Shown here piece by piece: positions 25,201 to 36,360 of a stretch of 64,000 bases of DNA (positions are counted from its first letter, which is position 1; the number at the start of each line of letters is the position of its first letter). A program made the translations under genes and the position numbers. The stretch spans positions 80,654,501 to 80,718,500 of the forward strand of contig CP136891.1 in assembly GCA_034359265.1 (NCBI GenBank), written 5' to 3'. The DNA comes from Canna indica (Eukaryota > Streptophyta > Magnoliopsida > Zingiberales > Cannaceae). The notes beneath the pieces are model-generated. The model saw only the letters and a program-made list of their open reading frames with translations. It did not search any database and was not told where the DNA came from.

Positions 25201-26188
25201 GTGCCCAATATGATGTTGAAGTCTCAGGTCTCTACATCAGAATAAAAGATTAAAAGCCATGAGCAATCCTGTTCAGGTCATTCTTTCAAGCTCCGATCTT
25301 CTTGATTTCCCTCTCCCTCTCCGCCATATGGCTGACAAACACCCCAAAGTCCTAAGTTCTCCATCCCTGAAAAGGAGCAAGGAGACAAGCTATGAATAGA
25401 TCTAGCTATTCAAAAGATGTAATCAGGTGATTCTCAAGATATATTGATCTCTACTCATTTTCTTGAATATCTTTTTCTAGCTATACACATTCGCCCTTGA
25501 CTCTTTACTTCTTCATTGAAAAGTTGCTGAGCAGCGCAAGAAAATGATAGTATTAATCTACTAAAAGGCATTTGTAGAGTGACTGTTTTCTCCCCCTTTT
25601 TTACCCCTAAAAAAGAGAGAAAGTTGTCCATTAAATGATTCGTAAAAATTAATTTTATAGCTTACTAGTGCATTGATGGAGAAGCGTACTTGGTTATTTT
25701 ATGAAATTATTTAGGTAAATAATTGTTTTTGCCAACCGACTAGAATTCTTTGAAATTTCAAATTTCTTATACCTTATCTTTCACTCATTTATTTGGTAAA
25801 GAAAATTGACATTTTTAAAAAGTGTATATACAATCTCAATAGGACATTCCTAATCAACTCCCCATGATATTTTTGGGGCATCAAATTAAATTTCTCCATC
25901 TACCATCCCCTCAACAAGCTAACTCAGAGTTGTGAGCATGTAAGTTTATACCTCCAGTTTAAGTTTTCTTTTACTCTCAATCTAACAAATTGAAATTTGA
26001 TTATTGGCTTCTGATATATCCATAATGTTGCCATGTCAAGTTCTTTTGCTTGCACAATGTGCATCATTGAACTAGTAAATAGTCATAATATCTATGGCCA
26101 TTGTACCCATTGACAAACATTTCTAGAGAAAAATTAACAAAAGAGAACTGATGGAGAAAACAGCTTTCAGTAGCACATGGTCTCTATC
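22240..26188. other. Intergenic DNA, no supported gene
   Basis: No multi-exon gene could be assembled. A minus-strand frame at 22217-22498 (93 codons) overlaps the end of the preceding element and has no recognisable domain. An (AAT)n run lies at about 23862-23895. The rest is AT-rich unique-looking sequence with scattered stops in all frames. Confidence 0.4.
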
Positions 26189-26629
26189 TCACCTCTTGTT
26201 GCAGTCTATCACTAAAGACGCAGGCCGACGGCTTGACCTCGGAGTGGTTAGGCTTCGAGACAGGGAAGCGGGCATGTAGAAGTTCAGCAGCACACCATCA
26301 CCGCTGCTGCTGCTACCAAAACTACTTCTGCTGGTTCTCTTCTTTCTCTCCTTGATCACTATGGTCTTCTGTAGCTCTCCTTCATGCAAACATGTATTTT
26401 TGTTTGTGGCCTGATTACTTGCAGCTGAGCCTTTCTCAACAAGATCGGTAAGGGAGAGCTCGTACTCAGACTCTGGGAGATCATGTAAGAGCTCAAATAG
26501 ATCTTCTCTGCTCTTGGCAATATCTAATGCTCTTGCCGATAAAGGAGCCACTACTAAACCTTCCATTTTTTTACCTGGAAACCAAAGAGCTCCAGAGATT
26601 GAATCAGCTGCTGTCCTGGCCTGGATCAT
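26189..26629 (-). CDS. Uncharacterised small plant protein
   Basis: A single-exon frame gives 146 residues from the ATG at 26629. The frame extends three codons further only through a TTG. A second ATG (MEGLVVAPL, at 26566) would give 125 residues and starts exactly at the conserved-looking part. The core, LSARALDIAKSREDLFELL followed by LPESEYELSLTDLVE, is acidic and helical. The middle is basic (KERKKRTSRSS), and the C-terminus is Ser/Arg-rich (SRSLTTPRSSRRPASLV). The ESEYELSLTDLV pattern recalls a family of short uncharacterised plant proteins, but I cannot name it. There are no signal peptide or membrane segments. The gene points toward the 3' end of LDL3 and is isolated, with several kb free on both sides. 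The clean frame with a biased, non-random composition supports a real gene. Confidence 0.65.
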   Translation of the reverse strand: MIQARTAADSISGALWFPGKKMEGLVVAPLSARALDIAKSREDLFELLHDLPESEYELSLTDLVEKGSAASNQATNKNTCLHEGELQKTIVIKERKKRTSRSSFGSSSSGDGVLLNFYMPASLSRSLTTPRSSRRPASLVIDCNKR

Positions 26630-29600
26630 AGTTTTCAAGAAGAGGTTCTAGGTAGCTGTGTGTGCTCTCTCTATATATGTGTTTCTAGGTCCGGGATTTG
26701 ATTGTTGAATAGGTTAATAGCTTTGGATGGCTACTGATAGTTTACGCAAAATACGGATACTGGTAGATAAGTTTGTCGAGTTGTAGTCTCAATCAGAAAT
26801 GATCTAGAAGGTCTACTTTTATGTGGGCTCTATTAGGAGAAGAATATTATATCTTCATCATGATCACTTTGGTTAATAATATATACAAGGTACAAACTAT
26901 TCATGGATCACTTTGTTTACCAGCACTTTTGATGTTGACTACTTGACTCATCTTTCTTCTGGTGGGGTTTGTTCAGCTCTTAATTGGTCTCCATGTGTCC
27001 TTAAAAAGCAAAGCTAAAGCCAAGTGGGCCACTATCTTATAAGGGGCTCTAAAAACAAAGGACTTGGTAAAATGGTCATATTAATGCTAATCCTCCTATT
27101 TATCTGTTCTTTTATACATGTGTATTGCTGGGGTAAATGCTTGTAGATTGAATACGTAAGCATCTGCTTTTGCTTCTCAATCCAAGATCGTCTTTTCTCT
27201 GTGTAGTGTGTACCATGGAGATTTTTAAATGCCAAATAGATGCATTGGGAGGTGAAAGATTCGGGGTAAAGCTTAACTTGGTGATCAAAGGCAAAGATCT
27301 TGCACCACAAAGCAAACGGCAAACCAAATCGATAAAGGTAGTGCGTTCGCTTTGTAAGTCTCACTGGCTTCTAAAGGGACATATCATAACATACATAGTG
27401 TGTTCAGTTCAGGCATATATTCTAATTTAAAGCTCATGCGTGTTTTTGCGTTTCGTAAGCTGCACGGAAATCTTGGTAAATTGTTTGGAAATACTTTTCT
27501 TGCATGACCAAACTACCTCTCAAAATTCAGCATCACCTTTCACCTAAGTGGTAGATACTAGATATATTTTCTGCAACCTGGAAAATAGGGTGCTGACTGA
27601 ATTTGCAATAAGTATTCCCTCTAAATCAAACCTTTGTAGGTATAAGTGCAATCTTACCGTTTTTTTTTTTAAAGTAACAAAAGGACAATGACGATAAACA
27701 AGCGTTAACTGGAATGGGAGGTGAGTCTCCCACCTCGTAAGCGAATAACCTGAATGTGTCCTTTGCTGGGGCCGGCCGGCTTGGTTTCTTCCAGATTCTA
27801 TGCAGACGTTGATGGAAAACGTCAATCGTACGAGACACCTGTACAATATTGTTGGCAAAATTAATTGGTGGAGACAACAACAATATTCCTACAAGGGCTT
27901 AGTTGTATGCTGATATATATATATAATGCTATCATTAATTAATAATGCTCACCTTTGTCCTACACCATTTGGTGCTTGGCTTGTCCCTGTTATCATCACA
28001 CTACAGCACATGCCATTTTATTTGACATCATGATGTCGATCTGGTGACAAGTTGAATAGCTAAAATGTATCATGTAATAGGTATGTACTATGGCTTGTTT
28101 TTCAACTTAAATGTAAGGCATCTACTACCTACGATATTCACTTATTTTTATGACACTGTATTTACTTCACGCTTAAATTCAGGCTATAGATATTCCTGGT
28201 GAACTCCAATAGGCAATTAACTTATTTTATTTTATTTCAGATTTGCAACTCCTGCAATTGCTATTGTGAATGTTTTTTTTCAAACGCCCATACACAAAAA
28301 TACATGTTTCGGTTGTGATGATTGCAACAGTATGAATATTTGCAGGAGCTACGCGAGAATGATGGTTGGCTGAAACTCCAAGTTTCTCCTCCGATAAGCC
28401 TGTCTTCTTTGCTTCCCATCATAAAAGAGAGCCAAATAAAGCTAAAAAAAGTTCTTTGCTTCCCCAGTCCACTGCAAATCACCCCCCTTGAAAATATCCA
28501 TCAATCTTAGTTCTTCCTTGTTGAACAAGTCTGTCTCAAATCTTTGTTTCCTATGAGTCTGACTAGATCTTGAGATCCAAGCAGTAGTATATGCTAAGCA
28601 GCTTGCAGGCTCTAGAATATTCTGTTGATATAATGTAACCTACAAATCAAAAGAACGGATCAACAAAAGTTGCAAAATAAGGAAGTCCATGCCCCGATCA
28701 CTATGAACATAATAGCAAATTTTCAGATCTCTAACCCTAAAATGTAGAAATGGACTCATCAGCCATCATAGACCTTGGACCTGTGACTTTCCACATATAA
28801 CATATATGATGCTAATCCGGCTCATTTTGCTACTCCGGTGCGGCAAAATATACATGGAAAGAGCTGAGTGTTCCACTTTCTTGCTCAAGCATATATGCCA
28901 TGAGCTAGGAAAGAATGTCATAATTAAATAGTACACTAGGCATAAACAATATTTTAACTTTTGACACAAAAGGGATACTCCACAAACTAAAACCTCATTT
29001 TCATTTAACTACATACCATACAATTCCTTTTAAAAAATAAGTGATGATCCAACTATTTTACAGAGACACTTTCCTTTTATGAATGTATAAATGCACACAT
29101 TTATACAAATGCACACATTTATTAGTTACATCAACGAACAAAAAACTACAATTTGGGTATCCGATTGTAATTTCATCATATTGCTTGTGCTGATGAACTT
29201 CAGCTATGCTTGCATGAGCAATCAAACATTACTCTCTCCATTTTTCTCAAGCTTCTCATATGATCTTCTTGAAACCTGTTAAAACAATATATTAATGTAT
29301 ATTGTCCAGAATCAACAATTTACCTAACAGTTGAAAACAAGCCATTATAATCAACTAAAGGCGAGATAATGACTCAATGCAAAGGCCTTCGTCAATAAGA
29401 CTAAAGAAAAACTCCAACCCTCTAAAAGCTGTAAATAATTATATATTTACACTGAGATTTTCTTAAAATAAATTACCAATAAGCAAACTAACAAGATCTT
29501 CAAGGTTTGTATTAAAATATTGAATTTATGTATTATCAATTCTAGTCGAGTACCTTTCCAACAGCAGCATATAAACATAATTAGTAGACTTAGAAGTACG

Positions 29601-30173
29601 TGGTGCTACATAAAATTGTGATCCATATTGCATATTGTTTTGATCACACAACAATAATAGTAGGAAAGAGAATGAAGGCACATGGGCCGTACAGCTTTTA
29701 CAAAATTGAATAAAGAAATCTCGTTGAGATTTGGAAAATTTTCAAATAGGTACCAATTTGAGAAAAAAAAATATCATGGAAAGAAGATGGTCAAAGATCA
29801 CATGATCAAATTATTTAATAAGGTCATATGAAACAGACCATAGTACAAATTACAAAAAGGCTGGTAGAGCAAATAGGTTATGACCCACATTCAATCATCA
29901 TCTGTTGATTTTATAGGAATTGGGTGCTAATAAGCGCTCCTTACAAGGGCAAGGGTGCATACACTGAACCCTGTCAAGATCCCACATTGACGGAGCCTTA
30001 TTTACAATTTAGCTCCAAACTAACTATAGCAGAAAAAAAGAAGGTTCTAATCTCCTAGTTTACAAAGGGGGTGAATACATAATCATTGAAAAAAACACCT
30101 ATTTGAATGATGAAGAAATCATACTACAAATAATCTTTGCAAAGAACATACAGCATTAGATTGGACCTGTGTG
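26630..30173. other. Intergenic DNA, no supported gene
   Basis: AT-rich, with only short unsupported frames on both strands. The first 100-200 bases upstream of 26629 contain CTCTCTCTATATATG, a plausible TATA/initiator region for the minus-strand gene (read on the minus strand, CATATATAGAGAGAG at about 26667-26681). A T-run lies at about 27659-27671. I see no RNA gene. Confidence 0.4.
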
Positions 30174-33100
30174 CTATACTTCTAAAGGACCAACATGCAA
30201 GAGCTCCATTAATTTAGATGAATAGAATATTACACTTACTCGATTTGGAGATGGTGAGTTCTGCCCATACCCTGTATGACGAGCAGGTGAACTTGGTAAT
30301 GACTTTCCAGGAGAACCCAAAATGGTTGGTGTGGGACCAGAAACTTGAGCATGCTGAGAAACTGGTGAACGGAATACAGAAGCATCATGACAGGGAGATA
30401 GTGGAGAGGTTGTTGGAGTTCGACGGGCAAACTGCGAGATAGATACGATTCCAGATGATCTTGGTGATGACCTTCTTGTAGGTAACATGTTTATCTTGAT
30501 CCTACAAAAGAGATAATCCATTAAATCTTCTTAAGACAACCTGAAAAGTAAAAGAATGGAGAATAAATAGACTTCACATACTTGTTGTGCACATCAACGT
30601 ACTCATCGGTCTCATCCAATATTTCTTCCTACAAAAAAGTAATTAGAACTCAGAAGCAGTTGTTAGCTCTGCTGAGTTGCTGACTGACAAGTGAAAATTT
30701 GGATATGTACCAAAACAGTAAAATTATCACAAGTACAAACTAATATGCTAACTCAGAATACTTGTGGGGATACGACTAATGAACTTCGTACATTTTCAAA
30801 CATGTATGACACAATATGAAATTACACAACCATATCAGTTATGGGGAATTCTCCCTAACAGCAGCAAGTAGATATAATTAAATTTATGCTTGGTCTAATA
30901 CAGTAGTCAGTTCTCTTCACATCTAGTAGAAGAGGACATGATTAGTGTTTTTTCTTTATGTAGTTTGCAACAATGTTTTATATGCCAAGTTATAATCATT
31001 ATTCAGTAGTCTAGAACTCAAATCGCAAACTATGAAACTTGCTTTTGGATTCCCCCGAGTAAACTACAAGATTACATAAATTTTAGCTAAAGTTCACTCT
31101 CATAAGTTGCAAACTGCCCATAAAACCCATACTAATCATTGTGAATCAATTACAACATAATTGTCAGGTTGTGTTGATTATAGATAGTTTGTTTTAGACT
31201 GTAGATTGACAGCTTAGGTCTATGATAGTATAAAACACTAATTGGGTGCAATAAAACATTCTATGATATTTCCATAAAAGATACATATGAAAAACAAATG
31301 GGAAAAGCATAGTTAAGAATGACTAGAATGGGAATTTATGCACTCAATTTATTCAGGTAGGTAGCAAAGCAGAAAAAATAATGCATGAGAATTATTCACT
31401 TCAGTAACTGGAAAATTAATCAAAGAAAATACTAATGAGGGTTAGTTTTGTGAACTGTTGGAAAAATATTTCCTCTAAAAATTTAACCACCTGTAGCAAT
31501 TCCTCCATAACATCTTCCATTGTTATAATTCCAACTACTTCTTCATCTAATGAATAGCTTGGAAGTGATTCTGCATTAACATCAAGGATGTTGTCATGCC
31601 TCCCTCGTTCTGATTTCTTGGCCTGTGCGCGCGCATCTCCATGTTTCTCAATGTTGCTTCTCTTCAGAGGACTACGAAAACCCTGAATATTATTACTCAA
31701 AGGGGATCCGTTGGTAATGCTACTCAATTGCTCAGCCATGACTGACTGAGATCCATCACCTGGAAAATCAGGAATCACTACTTCGAAATACACAAATTGC
31801 AAGTTTCCTTTATATCCATGTGCTTACCACATATTAAGCAATATAATGCTTAGTCCTTACTGATAGAGATTGAATTGAATAATAAGGTGATGACATAGTT
31901 TGAGATATACCATTCGTTTCGTTGTGGTTTCTACCATGGTCCGTTATGTTGTCTAACATAGTGGTCTTGTTCTTCTCTGTTGGCATGTCATTGTCTTTTA
32001 CGTGTTTAACAACCACAGCCATGTGACTGTGACCTTTCTGGAACTCATTCAATATGTCATAGAGAGGAAGATCATCATGGACCCTGGCAAAACCCAAGTA
32101 GTGTTACAAATCCTATTAAAGCAAGAGTCGAGAAATAACCCAGAAGCAAAAAAGAGTCTATTGAGAAGCAAAAAAGAGTTTATTGTGAAACAGCACACAG
32201 AAACTAGAACTTTCTCCACAGGCAAATATGAATACCTCATTAACGGAAAATAAACATGAATACCTCATTAACGGAAAATAAACATGAATACCATTTCTGG
32301 AATATACATCCTCAAGACATAAAGAGTGGTTATACCTAGGAATTCTTCTTATAGTAACATTTCTTATAGGAACTTCATCTTCAGGACGGCAAGTGATCAA
32401 ATTCTTAACCTGAAAATAATTGTGTATATGTAAATAAAAGGATATTGAGAAGGTCAATGAAGAATAGAGATAGACGTCACTGATTTTGACAATCTCTTTC
32501 AAACTTGCAGTAGTAAGGAAATGAAATATAGCTCTCTTCTGTTTCCTCCACATATATGTACTATAAATTGAAAGATATGAATTTTCCATATTCCTTTTAC
32601 ATAAATGTCTGACACAATGGTTTTCAACTTTTCATAGTGATTATTTTGCCCCATATAGATCTAATTCCATTTAAAATCACTATGATGATTATCTTTTTTC
32701 TTGAATAATCGACTATTTTCTTGCACATCATGAGAAACAAGAACAAAATGATCTCTTTGTTTCTTATTGCTATACATGTAAGATACCTTGTTACTATAAA
32801 TTATAAGTTTTTTTTAACCAAACGCATTGAAAGATTATAAAAAATCATCGATGTTACTAACCAAAATAAGGCCGATAATGTTTGTTGGGCTGCCGGAGTA
32901 GATTGGTACACGACTATGTCCTTTGCTCATAATTAGGCCCAAAGTGTGCCTGATGAAGATTAAAAGCATCAGGAAGAATAAAGGCATGTTAATTAACAAA
33001 ATTACATACATGTCAAGTTTAGAATTTATGTCAAGTGAAAAGGTCTCTGATATTGTTGTCATTGAATCCTTTGCAGTCTTTTGAGTCAACTCCAGGGCTC

Positions 33101-35968
33101 CTGTGATAATAGTAGTTTCATCATGAGTCAATTCGCCACCCTTCCCTGCCTAAGAACCAAGAGGAAATTATTATGTCTTAAGTATTAACACAAGAGGTTG
33201 CTTTGTGGAATCGTCAGCTCAGAATTTAGATCAATTTAAATGATGCATCTACTGATCCACCCAAATAACTATAACCTCAAGTTACAAGAAAGTTAGACAC
33301 CAAAAGATTTCACAGTAAAAAAAATTCTGTATGAACCTTCCATTTCACAAACTGATCTTGTTTATGATACTTGTAGATGAAATGATGGTGAAATTGGCAC
33401 CAAATATAACTGTTAAAATCTCATATTGCTTGAGGTTGTAGTCTAGATAGCCTTTAAATAGATTGGACAATCCTCCCCACATGAGTTAGATTTTGGGGTG
33501 GAGTTAGGTCCAAGGCTGATTTTCTAACCTGGTATCAGAGCCAAACATGTGGTTTTCACTCTCCAGATGTGTATCACACATCTTGGGCGCGAGGAGAGTG
33601 TGTTAAAGTCTCACTTTGCTTGAGGTTGTAGTCTAGACAGCCTTTAAATAGATTGGTTAATCCTTTCCCCATGAGCTAGTTTTTGAGGTGGAGTTAGGTC
33701 CAAGACTGATTTTCTAACAATAACAAATAAATGTTCTCCATTAAATTTCTTCCTACTCGGCTGTATTTTCTTGTCACCATTTTATGATTACCAATTTAAA
33801 TGGTGATCCAATGCATCATATAAATCTTTGAAACCAAAAAGTTGGAGAAGTTGTTTCATCGTGTAGGGTTACTATCCAAAAAGCACTGATATCATGCAAA
33901 AACCACATGATTTGAGAATGTTATCACATTAGTAATTTGAATCAAAGCGCTTTTTGAACAGGGATGATTATCACAATTCAAAGCATACCTCATTTCCATG
34001 CATATCGACAAGTGTCTTCAATTCAGCCCTTCTCATAAGTGCAAAATGCCCCTTACCCAGTATCCAGTCTAGCAACTATACGAAACACAAGGTACAAGAA
34101 AATAAACCAATCAGATAAAAGATAATGCAGAAGAAAGTATTCAAAAATTGAACAGGGAATATAACAAGGAGATAAAAACAGAAGAAACTTTTAGAAAGAG
34201 ACATGAAACATAACGACCATTTGCACTTCAATGTACTAGATTTCTATTACTGAGCCACTATATTATGTCATATGAGTTGCAATGATTGGTTCTGTTTACA
34301 AGATACAAATTCATTCTTTTTTCATTTTTTTCCTGAACCAAATTGTTTTTCATTATGATCCCCTTAGCCTTCAAAGACTATTTGCACTTCATTGTACTAG
34401 ATTCCTATTACTGAGCCACTATATTATGTCGTATGAGTTGCAATGATCGGTTCTGTTTACGACATACAAACTCTTTCTTTTTTCATTTTTTTCCTTAACC
34501 AAGTTGTTTTTTATTATGATCCCCTTGGCCTTCTCGTTTCAATAAAATGGCGAAGTTGGGCCAAGGTATAATGTCAAAGGGATGATATATATGCTGAATG
34601 TTTGCTATCAGTTTTAGCCTTTCTAAAGAGGTAATAAACAAAAAAGGAAATGTTTCCCCAGGGTACAGAAATATTTACAATATATTTTCTCCACTTTCTC
34701 TTTGCAGATTAATCCTATCCTGTATATCAAATTACACTATCGTCACCCCTATTTTCACTGCATTGAACCTAAGTCCAATGTGGAAAAGATTTTCTATTAT
34801 CTTGGCAACAGAATTCCAAGCCATGACAAGCTTGAAGTTATAACCTTAAAAAGAAAATACTCACATGCATACTTCAAAAGGCATAACAAATTATATCCTT
34901 AGTATCATAAGACCTTCAAAATAATATACTCAGATGCATACTTCAAAAGACATAAGATATTGTGTTCTTAGCATCACAAGACCTTGAAACAAAAATACAC
35001 ACATGCATACTTCAAAAGACAGCATATTGTGTTCTTACTGTCATCACATTATCCGCAATCATTCTAATAATTGTAATGTCTAAAATAACAACATACCACA
35101 GCCAAGAAAGCGGTGCAAAAGTGAGACGAATTTAGTTTTAACATACATGCATTGTATATATTAAACGATGTTTTTTTCTGGTAAACAAGTGAAAAGGCAT
35201 GAAACGATTACCTTGCTGATGGGGTAAGCCACCGGAAAGAAGATCAAAAGAAGCACCCGGACCACTCCCGCAGTTTTAGCTCCCACGCTCAGCCCATATC
35301 GCGAACATACAGCTTGAGGAATTATCTAAAAAAAAACCAACAGGCGCAAGCCAGAATCAATTTCATATCGCCAATAATCTGGTCACTAAATCAATTTTAA
35401 AAAATATATATAATCTAATAAATCCGCTTTACTAGGAGGGGAAAAGAAAGAAGCGGCTACCTCGCCAAATGTCAGGATAAGGGTCACTGATATCAATATG
35501 GCTCCCCACGCCGGAACGAGCGCATCAAGAAATATAGGCAGCGCCTAAACAAAGAAAGCTTATCAGCAACACCCCTCCAAAAAAAAAAGGAATCCAACTC
35601 TCAACACATAAAAAGTGAGAGTGGGATATCAGCAGAGACCTCCATGGCGAGAGAGTTGCCGATGAGCAGCGTGCAAAGCAGGAGGTGCTGATTCTTGACA
35701 ACCGGAAGAATCTTAGCTGCGGACCGGGAGTAAAAGCGGGTAAGAAAGATCACAAAGGAAAGAGAGGAGGTGAGGGGAGCATACCGGCGTAAGCTCTGTC
35801 CTTGGGCTGGCCGGCCTTGACGAGGACCTCGAGGTCGACGAGGCTGAGGGACATGAGGCCGAGCGTGAGGCCGGACATGAGACCCGCGAACAGCACCAGC
35901 CCCACACAGATCATTAGGTACACCCAGAACATCGGTTGGCAGCAGCGCTCATCACTCCCCCCCGACAT
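30174..35968 (-). CDS. DUF21/CBS-domain (CNNM-like) membrane protein
   Basis: Twelve exons, high to low: 35968-35785, 35716-35640, 35544-35461, 35325-35212, 34075-33989, 33149-33010, 32949-32862, 32409-32336, 32083-31911, 31759-31491, 30628-30582, 30501-30174. All junctions are GT-AG and in frame; about 554 residues. After a short polar N-terminus, residues 12-190 form the DUF21 membrane domain ([27 protein letters not shown]). A CBS pair follows, from about 215 ([20 protein letters not shown]) and again at [15 protein letters not shown], split by a low-complexity insert. The Ser/Pro-rich C-terminus repeats SP motifs. This is the order of plant CBSDUF proteins, related to animal CNNM and bacterial CorC and including the MGR magnesium transporters; the substrate here is inferred. 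The last exon has a strong internal donor (gtaagt after 30240), so the true C-terminus may be spliced differently. Introns carry a TRIM and several tandem duplications. Confidence 0.88.
32229..32292. repeat. 28-bp tandem repeat in an intron
   Basis: The unit tgaatacctcattaacggaa... is present twice in full and once in part, with period 28, between exons 8 and 9 of the DUF21/CBS gene. A second short duplication (gcaaaaaagagt, period 21) lies just below it at about 32147-32180. Confidence 0.8.
33411..33719 (+). mobile_element. Complete TRIM (miniature LTR retrotransposon)
   Basis: Two 119-bp direct repeats, 33411-33529 and 33601-33719, begin TGTTAAA and the right one ends CTAACA; about 14 of 119 positions differ. 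Directly after the left repeat comes TGGTATCAGAGCC (33530-33542), the primer-binding site complementary to the 3' end of initiator methionine tRNA. Before the right repeat is a purine-rich tract GCGAGGAGAGTG. The internal region is only 71 bp and non-coding. The flanking 5-mers ATAAC (33406-33410, 33720-33724) form an exact target duplication. All this defines a terminal-repeat retrotransposon in miniature. It sits in the intron between exons 5 and 6 of the DUF21/CBS gene, opposite to its transcription. I see no 5S rRNA-like promoter in the repeats, so it is not of the Cassandra type. Confidence 0.92.
34217..34535. repeat. Tandem duplication of about 161 bp in an intron
   Basis: The sequence beginning ttgcacttcaatgtactaga at 34221 is repeated at 34382 (period 161) with only scattered differences, through to a shared atgatccccttggcctt line. 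It lies in the intron between exons 4 and 5 of the DUF21/CBS gene and accounts for part of that intron's length. Confidence 0.85.
34861..35036. repeat. 69-bp tandem repeat, about 2.6 copies, in an intron
   Basis: Successive copies begin at atgcatacttcaaaag (34865, 34934 and 35003), giving a period of 69 bp. The last copy is truncated. It is in the same intron as the 161-bp duplication, so this intron has grown twice by local duplication. Confidence 0.85.
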
Positions 35969-36360
35969 CCTCGCCGCTTTACTCTTCTCCCGCCGGCCGC
36001 GCGTCCCTCAATTACCTCGCCGCTCTCTTTCTCCGCTCCCCGCGCCCTCAGTCTCTATATCTGCCTTCTCTCGCTCTTAGAAGCAAGCGATCGATCGAGG
36101 GGAAGCTCGAGGCAAAGAAAGAGGAAGACGATGCGGTTGACGGTGGGTCGGGATTTACTTTGGGTGGTTTGGTGCGATCGGATTCGGGTTGGGGTGTTTA
36201 CTTTGGGGGAGATCGAGGGAGGAGGAAAGAAAACGAGGGGAATTGGAAAGGTAGCTTTAAAAGCGGCTTTGCACTGCGTTTGGCTTCTGATATATAGACG
36301 ATGATGGCATGTCACTGAGACATTCGCGTACAACTATCTTATTGCGGGTCGGACCCACTG
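35969..36360. promoter_or_regulatory. 5' leader and promoter region of the DUF21/CBS gene
   Basis: Read on the minus strand this GC-rich stretch precedes the ATG at 35968. It contains CT/GA-rich runs and, at about 36286-36296 on the plus strand, gatatatagac, which on the minus strand reads TCTATATATC and could be a TATA element. The distance of about 320 bases to the start codon would imply a long leader. Confidence 0.4.

Noticed and set aside
33411..33719. Cassandra-type TRIM carrying 5S rRNA
   Set aside because: The terminal repeats lack any 5S-like internal promoter sequence; the element is a TRIM of another kind.
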